Assembly (NCBI RefSeq): GCF_026000115.1
Contig: NZ_AP026867.1
Coordinates: 3,281,716-3,345,715, forward strand
Length of the DNA stretch: 64,000 bases
Origin: Aureispira anguillae
GTDB taxonomy: Bacteria; Bacteroidota; Bacteroidia; Chitinophagales; Saprospiraceae
Direction of reading: 5' to 3'
Under the pieces are notes generated by a model. That model worked only from the letters and a program-made list of their open reading frames with translations, ran no database searches and was not told the DNA's origin. The translations under genes and the position numbers were made by a program. Positions 1 through 8,400 of the stretch are shown in pieces. Position 1 is the first letter of the stretch, and each line of letters opens with the position of its first letter.

Positions 1-92
1 AAATCCCCAATAAGAAATGCCTTGTCATTTTGTTGCGCATCCAAAGGAACTAAAGAAAAAATCATCAAAACTACCAATACGACCTGTTTCAT
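1..92 (-). CDS. Secreted protein, N-terminal fragment (truncated by window edge)
   Basis: Reading leftwards from an ATG at 92-90, the frame stays open to the window edge and gives about 30 residues beginning MKQVVLVVLMIFSLVPLDAQ. This is a typical Bacteroidota signal peptide: a Lys at position 2, a hydrophobic core, and cleavage probably after the Ala of DAQ. Only the leader and roughly ten mature residues are visible, so no function can be given. Export across the inner membrane is the only supported inference. Confidence 0.6.
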   Translation of the reverse strand, partial: MKQVVLVVLMIFSLVPLDAQQNDKAFLIGD

Positions 93-115
93 TTTATTTT
101 TGCATTTTTAAGCTG

Positions 116-157
116 GATGGTAGTATACTAATGCTTGTTAGTATAAGGGGGACCATC
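116..157. promoter_or_regulatory. Inverted repeat upstream of the truncated secreted gene
   Basis: Two nested inverted repeats lie just upstream of the start at 92: an outer GATGGT (116-121) with ACCATC (152-157), and an inner TATACTAA (124-131) with TTAGTATA (138-145). The middle does not pair fully. The position fits an operator or 5' leader hairpin of the leftward gene; no regulator can be named. Confidence 0.3.
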
Positions 158-311
158 TAAATTTTACACAATTGATATAAAGGAATATAATTATTAAGGG
201 GGGCTTCAATCTTAGCACAAAGGTCAAAAAAAAATATCTGAACAAAAATGATCTAAATTATTTTAAACCTTGATCCCAATCACCTATTTGTAATAGGTAC
301 TTATAAATCAA

Positions 312-348
312 AAAAATAGGCTGTCAGAGTATCTGACAGCCTATTTTT
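312..348. terminator. Perfect 17-bp hairpin, bidirectional terminator
   Basis: Positions 312-328 and 332-348 are exact reverse complements with a 3-nt loop. The stem starts with A5 and ends with T5, so it works as an intrinsic terminator in both directions. It lies about 80 bp beyond the stop of the leftward VTT pair and is the likely end of that transcript. The remainder of the 93-426 interval shows nothing else I can support. Confidence 0.8.
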
Positions 349-426
349 CTTTCAGCTTGGCATTTTTCGCCTAACAGCCTGTTTACAAATTGAGTAAACA
401 AACATTCTAAGATCAATACTATTTTT

Positions 427-1017
427 TTAGCCAAACAAACTACGTATTGTATCTTCAAAAAAATACATTCCTATGCTCAAACCAATTGTTGGAATTAAGA
501 TCCCAATCACATTTCCAATCATATAATGGCGTTGTTTTATATTCGTCAAAGCCAACGTATACCCCACTAAAGGCGAAAATTGGACTAAAATTCGCAAAAC
601 AATTAATGTTCGGATAGGACGTACTTCCGCTTCTAATAATAAATTCTTCACGGTAGGGTTTTTTATTTCTGTCAAAGCTTTCCCGCCCATTGTTCTACCC
701 AAAACAAAAGTCACCCAAGCCCCCAACAAGGCTCCTATATAAGTAAATAAAGCCCCTTGCCAATACCCAAACAATAAAATAGAAAGCAATAAAAATGCCG
801 TTCCTGGCACATTCATAATGGCTGCTGCTACAAAAATTCCAATAAAAATAAGAATCCCCCAAAAGCCTGTCTGTTCAACCATAGATTGCATCCGATCCAA
901 ACTCAACCAATCTCCTACAGCCGTATATTTTACCAACAAGATAGAAAGTACAATAAACAGCAGCATTCCTCCCAAGCGGAGACCTACATATTTTTTACGA
1001 TCATCTTTTTTATTCAT
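427..1017 (-). CDS. TVP38/TMEM64 (VTT-domain) membrane protein, copy 2
   Basis: A 196-residue inner-membrane protein with several hydrophobic segments, starting with a short basic N-terminus and a first helix at about residues 14-30. The central part has the VTT/SNARE-associated family look: a PGTAFLLLSILLFGYWQGAL helix-turn segment, a Gly-rich FVLGRTMGGKAL loop, then a conserved VRPIRTLIVLRILVQFSPL amphipathic stretch. Related DedA/TVP38 proteins are tied to lipid scrambling or membrane homeostasis; the substrate of this one is unknown. It follows a paralogue with a 19-bp gap, so the two are probably co-transcribed. A hairpin terminator lies downstream. Confidence 0.8.
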   Translation of the reverse strand: MNKKDDRKKYVGLRLGGMLLFIVLSILLVKYTAVGDWLSLDRMQSMVEQTGFWGILIFIGIFVAAAIMNVPGTAFLLLSILLFGYWQGALFTYIGALLGAWVTFVLGRTMGGKALTEIKNPTVKNLLLEAEVRPIRTLIVLRILVQFSPLVGYTLALTNIKQRHYMIGNVIGILIPTIGLSIGMYFFEDTIRSLFG

Positions 1018-1036
1018 AAATAATTGATATTTGTTG

Positions 1037-1642
1037 TTAGCTTATTACGGATTTTACCCAAACTAAGATAACTTCTTGGAAAAATAGGCTTCTAAAAAAC
1101 ACTGTTCCTAGTATAATAAACGCAAAAGGAAAGATCATTGCTATTGCATTGCCAATAAAAAACTGCCTCGATTTTATATTCGTTAACGCCATTGCATAAT
1201 TAACAACAGGTGACAACAACATAAAAACACGCAACCAACAAATGGTTTGAATGGGGTGGGTCTCTACTTTAGATAACACTTTTTGGATTCTTTTGTTCTT
1301 GATTTCCGACAAGGCCTTCCCTCCTATAAATCGAGCAAACAAAAAATTAATCATTGCACACAAAATTGCTGCCAAATAAGACAATAAGATGCCTCCTAGG
1401 TAACCATAGGTTAAAATCGCAAAAACCAAAAAAACAGCCCCTGGCACACTCATTAGCGTTCCCACTAGAAAAACGAGAAAGAAAATGAACAAGCCCCAAT
1501 TTCCTGCGTCCTTAATTAATGCTTGCAATTTCTCTACACTAAAATAAGTTCCTAGTGTGGTATATTTTGCTATTATCAATAACCCGAGCATAATTGTTGC
1601 TAACAAAATTATGCGTAAAATAAATTCTCTTTTATTAGCCAT
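1037..1642 (-). CDS. TVP38/TMEM64 (VTT-domain) membrane protein, copy 1
   Basis: A 201-residue multi-pass membrane protein clearly paralogous to the gene at 427-1017. Both share the same order of elements: an N-terminal helix, a VPGAVFLVFAIL segment, a FARFIGGKALSEIKN loop, THPIQTICWLRVFMLLSPV, then ALTNIK followed by FFIGN. The high conservation of the GGKAL..EIKN and ALTNIK motifs between the copies points to a tandem duplication. Function is inferred only at family level (SNARE-associated/VTT). It is the first gene of a two-gene leftward operon. Confidence 0.8.
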   Translation of the reverse strand: MANKREFILRIILLATIMLGLLIIAKYTTLGTYFSVEKLQALIKDAGNWGLFIFFLVFLVGTLMSVPGAVFLVFAILTYGYLGGILLSYLAAILCAMINFLFARFIGGKALSEIKNKRIQKVLSKVETHPIQTICWLRVFMLLSPVVNYAMALTNIKSRQFFIGNAIAMIFPFAFIILGTVFFRSLFFQEVILVWVKSVIS

Positions 1643-1857
1643 TCGGCTCCCTACTTTTGGTTCTTTTCCTAGATGAATAATTTATTACAAAAACGACCAC
1701 AAAAAACACTTAAAATTACAAAAAATAAATCCAAAAAGCAACTAAAGAGAATATTCTCAGTTAGAATAAGTTGTTGAATTTCGTCTATTTAAAACATAGA
1801 AGTTTATTTTTGCGTTATAAATAGAAAAATCGACTAGAATATTGCTGCGAAAAAGCT

Positions 1858-1865
1858 TATCTTTG
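1858..1865 (+). promoter_or_regulatory. Bacteroidota -7 promoter box upstream of fbp
   Basis: TATCTTTG matches the Bacteroidota -7 consensus TAnnTTTG and lies about 85 bp before the fbp start. No clear TTTG -33 element sits at ideal spacing, so this is a candidate based on the -7 box alone. Apart from this box, the 307-bp interval 1643-1949 between the divergent genes is AT-rich with no other feature I can support. Confidence 0.4.
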
Positions 1866-1949
1866 CATCATTAACAATGACCTAAAACGTTTGTCTTTAT
1901 ATAAGGCAACTACTATAGCACTCAGAGATTTAGTATTAAAATAATAACT

Positions 1950-2945
1950 ATGAATAGAATTATTACTTTGGATGAATTTATCATCCAACGTCAAAAAGAT
2001 TTTCCATTTGCTACTGGTGAACTCTCTGGATTATTAAGAGATATTGGACTAGCTTCCAAAATAATTAGTAGAGAAGTCAACAAAGCAGGTTTAGCTGATA
2101 TTGCGGGGCAAGCAGGAACACAAGAAAATGCTTCTGGTGAGGTAGTTCAAAAGTTAGATGTTTTAGCAGATAACCTACTAATTTCTTGTCTTCAAAATAG
2201 TGGTGAGTGTTGTGGCATTGCTTCTGAGGAAAACGATACTTATGTCCCTATTGAGAAAAGTCTAAATGCCAAATATGTTGTCTTGTTTGACCCCCTAGAT
2301 GGCTCTAGCAATATTGATGTTAATGTTTCTATAGGAACTATTTTTGCTATCTACAGACGAATTTCTGATGATGGTGCTTGCCAATTGAATGATTTTTTGC
2401 AAGATGGAGTTGAGCAGGTAGCTGCTGGTTATGTTGTTTATGGCTCTTCAACCATGTTGGTTTACACCACAGGCAAAGGGGTTAATGGATTTACCCTAGA
2501 CCCTTCTATTGGAGAGTTTTGTTTGTCTCATCCTAATATTCGAATTCCTCAAGAAGGAAAAGTTTATGCTGTCAATCAATGTGCTTATCACAAATTTGAT
2601 GCTCCTATCAGAGAATTTATTGACGAATGTATGGACAAAGAATGCACCTTCCGTTATGTTGGCTCTATGGTTGCGGATGTCCATCGTACCTTGATAAAAG
2701 GTGGTATTTTTATGTATCCTGCAACTACTACTGCTCCCAAAGGCAAGTTGCGTTTGCTTTATGAGTGCAATCCTTTGTCTTTTATTGTAGAACAAGCCAG
2801 TGGTCGTTCTACCAATGGAACGCAGCGTATTCTTGAATTAGAAGCGACTGAACTCCACCAAAGAACACCTATTTTTATGGGCTCTCCCAATATGGTTAAC
2901 CGTGTAGAGGAATTTATTCTAGCCGCTAATAAGGTAATGGTTTAA
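1950..2945 (+). CDS. fbp: Class I fructose-1,6-bisphosphatase
   Basis: A 331-residue cytosolic enzyme that hydrolyses fructose-1,6-bisphosphate to fructose-6-phosphate, the committed step of gluconeogenesis. Family hallmarks are visible: the metal-binding DPLDGSSNID motif near residue 114 preceded by CCGIASEE, the substrate-binding segments GSSTMLVYTTG and RYVGSMVADVHR, and the LLYECNPLSFIVEQASG stretch with the metal-ligand Glu. Length is normal for class I. It is a single-gene unit, with a promoter box upstream and a 16-bp hairpin downstream shared with the convergent peptidase gene. Confidence 0.96.
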   Translation: MNRIITLDEFIIQRQKDFPFATGELSGLLRDIGLASKIISREVNKAGLADIAGQAGTQENASGEVVQKLDVLADNLLISCLQNSGECCGIASEENDTYVPIEKSLNAKYVVLFDPLDGSSNIDVNVSIGTIFAIYRRISDDGACQLNDFLQDGVEQVAAGYVVYGSSTMLVYTTGKGVNGFTLDPSIGEFCLSHPNIRIPQEGKVYAVNQCAYHKFDAPIREFIDECMDKECTFRYVGSMVADVHRTLIKGGIFMYPATTTAPKGKLRLLYECNPLSFIVEQASGRSTNGTQRILELEATELHQRTPIFMGSPNMVNRVEEFILAANKVMV

Positions 2946-2977
2946 TCTTTTGCATTAGGTCAACTTGCTTAACTTGA

Positions 2978-3028
2978 GCTATGAAAATTTGGAGATGTAC
3001 CAAGATAATGTTTCCAAATTTTCATAGC
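2978..3028. terminator. 16-bp inverted repeat between convergent genes
   Basis: Positions 2978-2993 and 3013-3028 are perfect reverse complements separated by 19 nt. The element fills the gap between the stops of fbp and the M19-like peptidase and probably terminates both. No long T-run follows on either strand, so strength is uncertain. Confidence 0.6.
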
Positions 3029-3038
3029 ATCTCATTCG

Positions 3039-4649
3039 TTATTTATTGGGATAATGTTTTAGCGTAAAAGCCAAGGCATTGTCATAACAAATTTTATCGA
3101 CTACCAATTCGGGGGTAAATTGCTCATCAAAAGTAGCCACACAATCCAACGGATTTTTTTTGGCTGCCTCCTCCTTTATCTTTGCCAATAAGTCTACTTT
3201 AAACTGTGGAAGTTCTATTGCTGTCTTATAATTGCTAATAGGATCAATATAACCGTCAAAATCAGTTCCAATTGCCAGCATATCCCAAGCTTTTCGTTTC
3301 TCGGTTTCTGATAAACTGGTATCCTCATAAATTACTCGCAAAACAGCTTTAAGATTATTCCATAAGGCATTGATATTATTAATTTGCTCCTTTTTTTCTT
3401 CTCTTTTCTTAGGAGAAACGCCCAACATACGTTTATCAAACGAAAGACCAAACAAACCTCCAGTATTATAAATCATGCGAATATCTTCATCGCAAAGATT
3501 AATTCCCCAAGCATAAAAAGGACCTTCTACGGTCTCTACTCTAAAGGTATCGTCCTCTTCATCTTGCACTGCTATTAATTCATCTAAGGTTTTGCGAGCA
3601 GCATACGAACAATGACTAGCGATCAATGGAATTACATCCCCTTTGTCTAAACAGGGTCGCACAAGTTGTTCGTAATATTCTTTGCGCCCCTGTGGACTCA
3701 TGTGTTTTAAATCAATTAAAATGCGATAGCCCTCTTCTGGTGCAGGATTGTTTTGCTCATCTACGGCCAATAGTTTGCGAAGTACTTTCCAACCCAATGC
3801 TGTAAAACCTTCACTCATCAAACTTTCTTGATTCAGTACAAAAGCAGCGACCTCAGGTAAACTATGGGCATGCCCGCACAAACCATTATTAAAATGATGG
3901 GAATAAGTAATAAAAAATAAGGGATATTCCCATTCTCTTTTTATAAAATCGACTCGCTCCAATACCGTTTTGTCATCTTCGGTTTCTGCTCCAAAAACAT
4001 GCGCTCCTTCAATAGACAAGGCCATCATCATGACCGCTTTGTTTTGTTTGGCTATTTCTATTGCCTCTGCCCTATTTCTAGGAATCTGATAGGTTCCCTC
4101 TGCATGATAATAATCAGGGTATTTAGTTCTCCTTTTTTCGCTATTTTCAAAGGTTTTTCTGGCAACCCCAAGCGTATAAATTTCATTTTTAGTAGGCAGC
4201 CCAGATTTACTACTAATGTAAGCGTATTCATCTTGCAAAAATTCCCAATAATCATAGTCCTCTGAGTTGACAAATCGTATTGTAGCAGTAGGAATTCGCA
4301 TGGTCATATGTTGCATCAATGTTCTCAAAGGTGCCTTATGATGTGTTGCTACCCTTAGTACCTTGCGGATCATCTGATATTTACCACCACTAGGACGTTT
4401 AGCGGTTTTAAAAAAACCTTTCTCTATTGGATACAAGGCATTCCAAACTAAACGAGAACCGCCATTCCAGAGGGCAACCAAATCCGATTGGCTGTACCCT
4501 GCTGCACGGTCTACATTCTTTAAACGAGCCATATTAGTCGCAACAATTGTCCAAGGATGATACATCCCTTTTTCTTCGTACTTTTTACGCTTTTGACGCA
4601 AGCATAGATAGGAGCGCATGTGCGCATGGCAATGCAAATCTGCAAACAT
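3039..4649 (-). CDS. Membrane dipeptidase-like metallohydrolase (peptidase M19 family)
   Basis: A 536-residue protein of the amidohydrolase superfamily. Elements recalling family M19 (renal dipeptidase) appear in order: an N-terminal metal-site strand ADLHCHAHM, a SIEGAH segment with the bridging-metal Glu, DLKHMS near residue 315, ASHCSYAARKT near 341 (the SHS region), and GTDFDGYIDPI near 460 (the GsDfDG signature). It is longer than typical M19 enzymes because of an N-terminal insertion. The first motif has HxH where classical M19 has HxD. No signal peptide is visible, so it is likely cytosolic. Substrate unknown; family assignment is good but not certain. Confidence 0.75.
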   Translation of the reverse strand: MFADLHCHAHMRSYLCLRQKRKKYEEKGMYHPWTIVATNMARLKNVDRAAGYSQSDLVALWNGGSRLVWNALYPIEKGFFKTAKRPSGGKYQMIRKVLRVATHHKAPLRTLMQHMTMRIPTATIRFVNSEDYDYWEFLQDEYAYISSKSGLPTKNEIYTLGVARKTFENSEKRRTKYPDYYHAEGTYQIPRNRAEAIEIAKQNKAVMMMALSIEGAHVFGAETEDDKTVLERVDFIKREWEYPLFFITYSHHFNNGLCGHAHSLPEVAAFVLNQESLMSEGFTALGWKVLRKLLAVDEQNNPAPEEGYRILIDLKHMSPQGRKEYYEQLVRPCLDKGDVIPLIASHCSYAARKTLDELIAVQDEEDDTFRVETVEGPFYAWGINLCDEDIRMIYNTGGLFGLSFDKRMLGVSPKKREEKKEQINNINALWNNLKAVLRVIYEDTSLSETEKRKAWDMLAIGTDFDGYIDPISNYKTAIELPQFKVDLLAKIKEEAAKKNPLDCVATFDEQFTPELVVDKICYDNALAFTLKHYPNK

Positions 4650-4674
4650 ATTCTTTTACTATTAAAAATTTAAT

Positions 4675-4830
4675 ACTCCATGTTTTTTTTACAAAAAGGT
4701 AAAAAACCACCTTGCATTCAATTGATTATTACATGAGCTAGCAAAGCTAGGTTATCAAGATAATTTCTATCTTAAACAACACATTTACATCAACTTAATA
4801 ATCCATCGAATGTGACTTTTCCATGGAAGT
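4675..4830. repeat. Inverted-repeat element, family B, copy 1 (MITE-like)
   Basis: A 156-bp non-coding palindromic element. An outer ACTCCATG (4675-4682) pairs imperfectly with CATGGAAGT (4822-4830). An inner 17-bp arm at 4715-4731 pairs with 4796-4812 with two mismatches. The same outer and inner arms, in the same order, occur at 54719-54853. It directly precedes the start of the M19-like gene. Confidence 0.6.
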
Positions 4831-4901
4831 AATGAAAAATTAAGAAACGAAATTTATACTGAAGTTGTTTTTATTTTGTTCTTAGATAAATAACCTCGAG
4901 T

Positions 4902-5093
4902 AAGTAGATGGACAAAATTAGTAGTTTAAAAATTGGAGTATATTTTTTTCGCTAACGACTTGCAAAACGTAGCTTTAACGGGCTAACTAAGCCTGCGACT
5001 TCACGCAGCGAAGCAAGTAAAGCGAGGCTTTTCAAGGAAACTTAGCGGACAAAAGATGCCCAATTTAATGTTAATTATTTTGTCCATCTACTT
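4902..5093. repeat. Inverted-repeat element, family C, copy 1 (MITE-like)
   Basis: Perfect 17-bp terminal inverted repeats, AAGTAGATGGACAAAAT at 4902-4918 and its reverse complement at 5077-5093, flank 158 bp of moderately GC-richer non-coding DNA. A related but more decayed pair of ends is at 27323-27432. No transposase is encoded. The inner region contains a CGACTTCACGCAGCG stretch that resembles degenerate repeats elsewhere in the window. Confidence 0.6.
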
Positions 5094-5229
5094 CTTCTTA
5101 TCAAGAATTGAGTAGGACAAATGCATCTCTCGCTAGAAAAAATGCATAATTCTTAATGTAATGATACATCATTGTATAGACAACGCCCATTTCCAAATGA
5201 TGCACTTTGAATCGGGTAAGTTCCGAATT

Positions 5230-5243
5230 TTTAAACGTTTAAA
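5230..5243. repeat. 14-bp perfect palindrome
   Basis: TTTAAACGTTTAAA is a perfect palindrome in the intergenic space downstream of the large T9SS gene. It could be a protein-binding site, but AT-rich palindromes also arise by chance. Low weight. Confidence 0.25.
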
Positions 5244-5262
5244 CAAACTTTTTTAAAAATTA

Positions 5263-5306
5263 AAAGCCATTTAGGCTTTTCTTTAAAAGAAAATCTAAAT
5301 GGCTTT
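5263..5306. terminator. Hairpin downstream of the 1738-residue T9SS gene
   Basis: AAAGCCATTTAG (5263-5274) pairs perfectly with CTAAATGGCTTT (5295-5306), and most of the inner sequence also pairs (CTTTTCTTT against AAAGAAAAT). It lies about 110 bp past the leftward stop at 5416 and is a reasonable terminator for that gene. Confidence 0.5.
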
Positions 5307-5415
5307 AACAAAATGTGAGGATATAAACAATTAACTATTTATAAAAAATTTAGTTTTGTGATTACTTCATTGAGCTAATAACTTGTTAATTGTTTCTCTA
5401 CTTCGTCCATGGGCT

Positions 5416-8400
5416 TTATTCCGTTTTCCATATTTTTTGTTGTCCAATCATTTGATTGCCTTGATGTATTCGAAGCACATAAATTCCTTTTGACAACGCT
5501 GATGTATTCAACTCTAGTACATTATGGCCAATTGAAACCGCTTTTATTTCAGTAGTTATGGTTTGCCCCAAGGGATTGACAAATTCCCCCCACAGCGGTT
5601 CTTCCCTTTCTGTTGACACTCGAACTGTCAAATTTCCTTTTGCAATAGGATTAGGATACACTTCTAGCAACTCAGTGGTGGGAAAGTAGATCGCCTTAAT
5701 TGTAGATAATTGTACCGTTCCATCTTTTCCATAAATTTTCAATCGATAATAATTGTAGCCATTATGCGGATGCTTATCGAGGCAACTGTACCTCAATTCC
5801 GTAGTAGCTGTTACCTCTTTTAACGATTTAAAATCAATTCCATCAGAACTGCGCAACACTTCAAAATGACTGCTGTTTTTAATGCTTGCTGTTTCCCAAG
5901 TTAATGCTACTTGCTTTTGTGGCGTTGCCTGAGCATCAAAAGTTACAAGTTCAAGGGGTAACAATACGGGCGTAGTAGGTACGAGTATAAAATGAGAGAA
6001 GGAATTGACCTCAAACTCAATCGCTAATACATTTGTTGTGCTTGTTAATGCTTTTCTGCTTGATCCCGTTAAAGGGATGACGGTATGTGGCACTATGATG
6101 GGGGCACTGGAACCTATACTTGCATTGGCAGGGGGAACAGCATCAAATTTCCAAACTTCTAAATATGCGTTGCTATGATCAAATGCCAACCCATTCATAC
6201 CATGAAACGTATGCGCATACAAAGAGTCCAATTCTTCTTGGGTAAAATACAAGCGTACTTTTGCTCCTACATTATTAGAAGGTGTAATCTTCCAATGTCG
6301 TGGTAAATAGGGACGACCTGCATAATACGCTACTGTTGGTTCAAAAAATACAGCAGCATTGACTTGCTTTAACGAATCTAAATCTGTTGAGTTTAAAGAG
6401 TCTTGCAAAGACAAAATGGGTTTAGCCTCTATCTCATCATAAAAATCAACCCAGGCTCCTGAATTGGTCAAATAACAACTCGCCGCTCTATTAACAGCCA
6501 CTAAAGTATTGGGAACTGTCTTGTAAACCCAAGCCGTATCAATGGCTGCTGCTGTTCGCTTATCACAACGAAAAGTTGCAATATCAAAGGCATAAAAACC
6601 AGAAGCCAAAATAGGTTTTCGAAAGGTGTAAATAAATGGTGTGCTGGGATCATTGTCATCGTCATTGAGCTGGATGGTATCTGCTCCTGTATTTCCTAAA
6701 CTATCGTACCAATTATAACGAACATCATAATAATCATTTCCTGTAATTGCTATCGTTATATCAATGCTATCCTGACCGTCACAAGCTGCAATGGTAGGCG
6801 CTTGAACCGTATGGGTTGAAAACAACAAAGAAAAATTCCAAATCCCTGTTGCTGTTCCATTTATATTATCGCTATTGGTTCCTGTATAAAAATATAAATC
6901 ATTATCTGCCACTCCTGTATTTGGGTTGATTCCCCTTCTGCCCTCATTATCTTTTATTTTAACATAATCCAAACAAAAGTAATCGCCCCACTCTTTGTGA
7001 AAATACGATTTTTGATTACTGGGGTAGGTTTCTATATTTACAAAATTAGCTCCCGAACCATTTGCGATTATTTTGCCATGTGGTGCTTTGAGGTGCTGTT
7101 CGGTATTTTGGTACAAATAATAAAACTGTCCACCAGCAAACGCAATACTATCCATTAAGTTATCGCCTCTAAAATAGGCTGTTCCTAAGAAATTAATATA
7201 TTGATAATTAGCAGAACTCGTAATATTGGATATTTCATTCACTGCTCCAAAATTAACAACTCCATAAGTAATGTGATTGTTATCATAGGTTGCCGCTCCC
7301 TTAATGGTTCTCCAAGTCAGAGAATCATAGCCCATATGCATACGCAATTCATAGACCGTCGCATTATTGTCTCCAAAATTAAGGGTGCTCTGTTCCCCCT
7401 TTAGTTCAATATTGGTACTTCCAATAGACCATGGATAGGTATAACCATTATCCATATTTCGTCCTAAACAAAGCAAATTAACAGTAGAGGTGCCAAGATC
7501 CAACTGCTGTTGAAGTCCTCCACGTGCGTAAAAAGAATTGTACAAATTAAGGGTATGTCCATTGGTTTGCAAATTTCCTGCGGTCAATTGCAATCGTCCA
7601 TGACGTATATCGTGGCGATTTTCTAAGGTAAAAGCATCCGTCAAATCCCAATTTCCTGTCACACTTTTAAAATGGATTTCTTGGTTGACTAAAGTAGTAT
7701 TACTCGTCCGTATGCTTCCTCCATTTCCTACAAAAGTCAAGCTCCCTGTATAATTATATTGTGTCATCGGTAAATCGATTAAACAGCTTTCGCCAATCAA
7801 TAGATTTCCTGTAGGGCTTGTTAAACTGGTATTGGTCAAATTAACATCTGCTTGTACCCAGATTGTTTTGCAAAAAGCAACGGCATCAATAAAACAACCA
7901 TTGCTAGTTGGAGAAAAAGACATCCCATCAAAAATCACAGTATCTGCAATCGAAGGAATACAAGCGCTATCTCCTACTAAACTTGCTGGATTAGAAGTCC
8001 AGTGCCTAGGGTCATTCCATGCTCCTTCAAAATCAGTAACATCATCAAAATTGGCTCGCCAGTATAAGGTTGTTCCTGTCCCTGATGTTGTAAAATTGAT
8101 CGCAGAATTGCCCCCTCCATCTACTGAATTAACAGCATTAATAGTCGGATTTCCAGTATTGTCTAAACCTTCTATAAACGCATATTCAATATTGGCTGCT
8201 CCTACACGAATAGTAATTGGTTTGCCTGTAAATGTTCGTATGGTTATGGGTTCTATACAAGTGCCAATAGCATTTAAAGTTCCCGCTATATTAATTTGAG
8301 AATTAAAACCAAAATTGGCATGTGTAGTAGCGTAATAGTTTGCATAATAAGAATCAAACACGTACTCCTTCCCTGCTGTTAAATTTAAATCTCCTTGATA

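Noticed and set aside
4950-5045. Possible tRNA or structured RNA in the GC-richer block
   Set aside because: No acceptor stem, no T-loop consensus and no anticodon arm could be assembled; it lies inside an inverted-repeat element.
7832-8299. 155-codon open frame on the plus strand inside the 1738-residue gene
   Set aside because: It lies antisense to a well-supported coding region with a signal peptide and sorting domain; the composition is that of a shadow frame.
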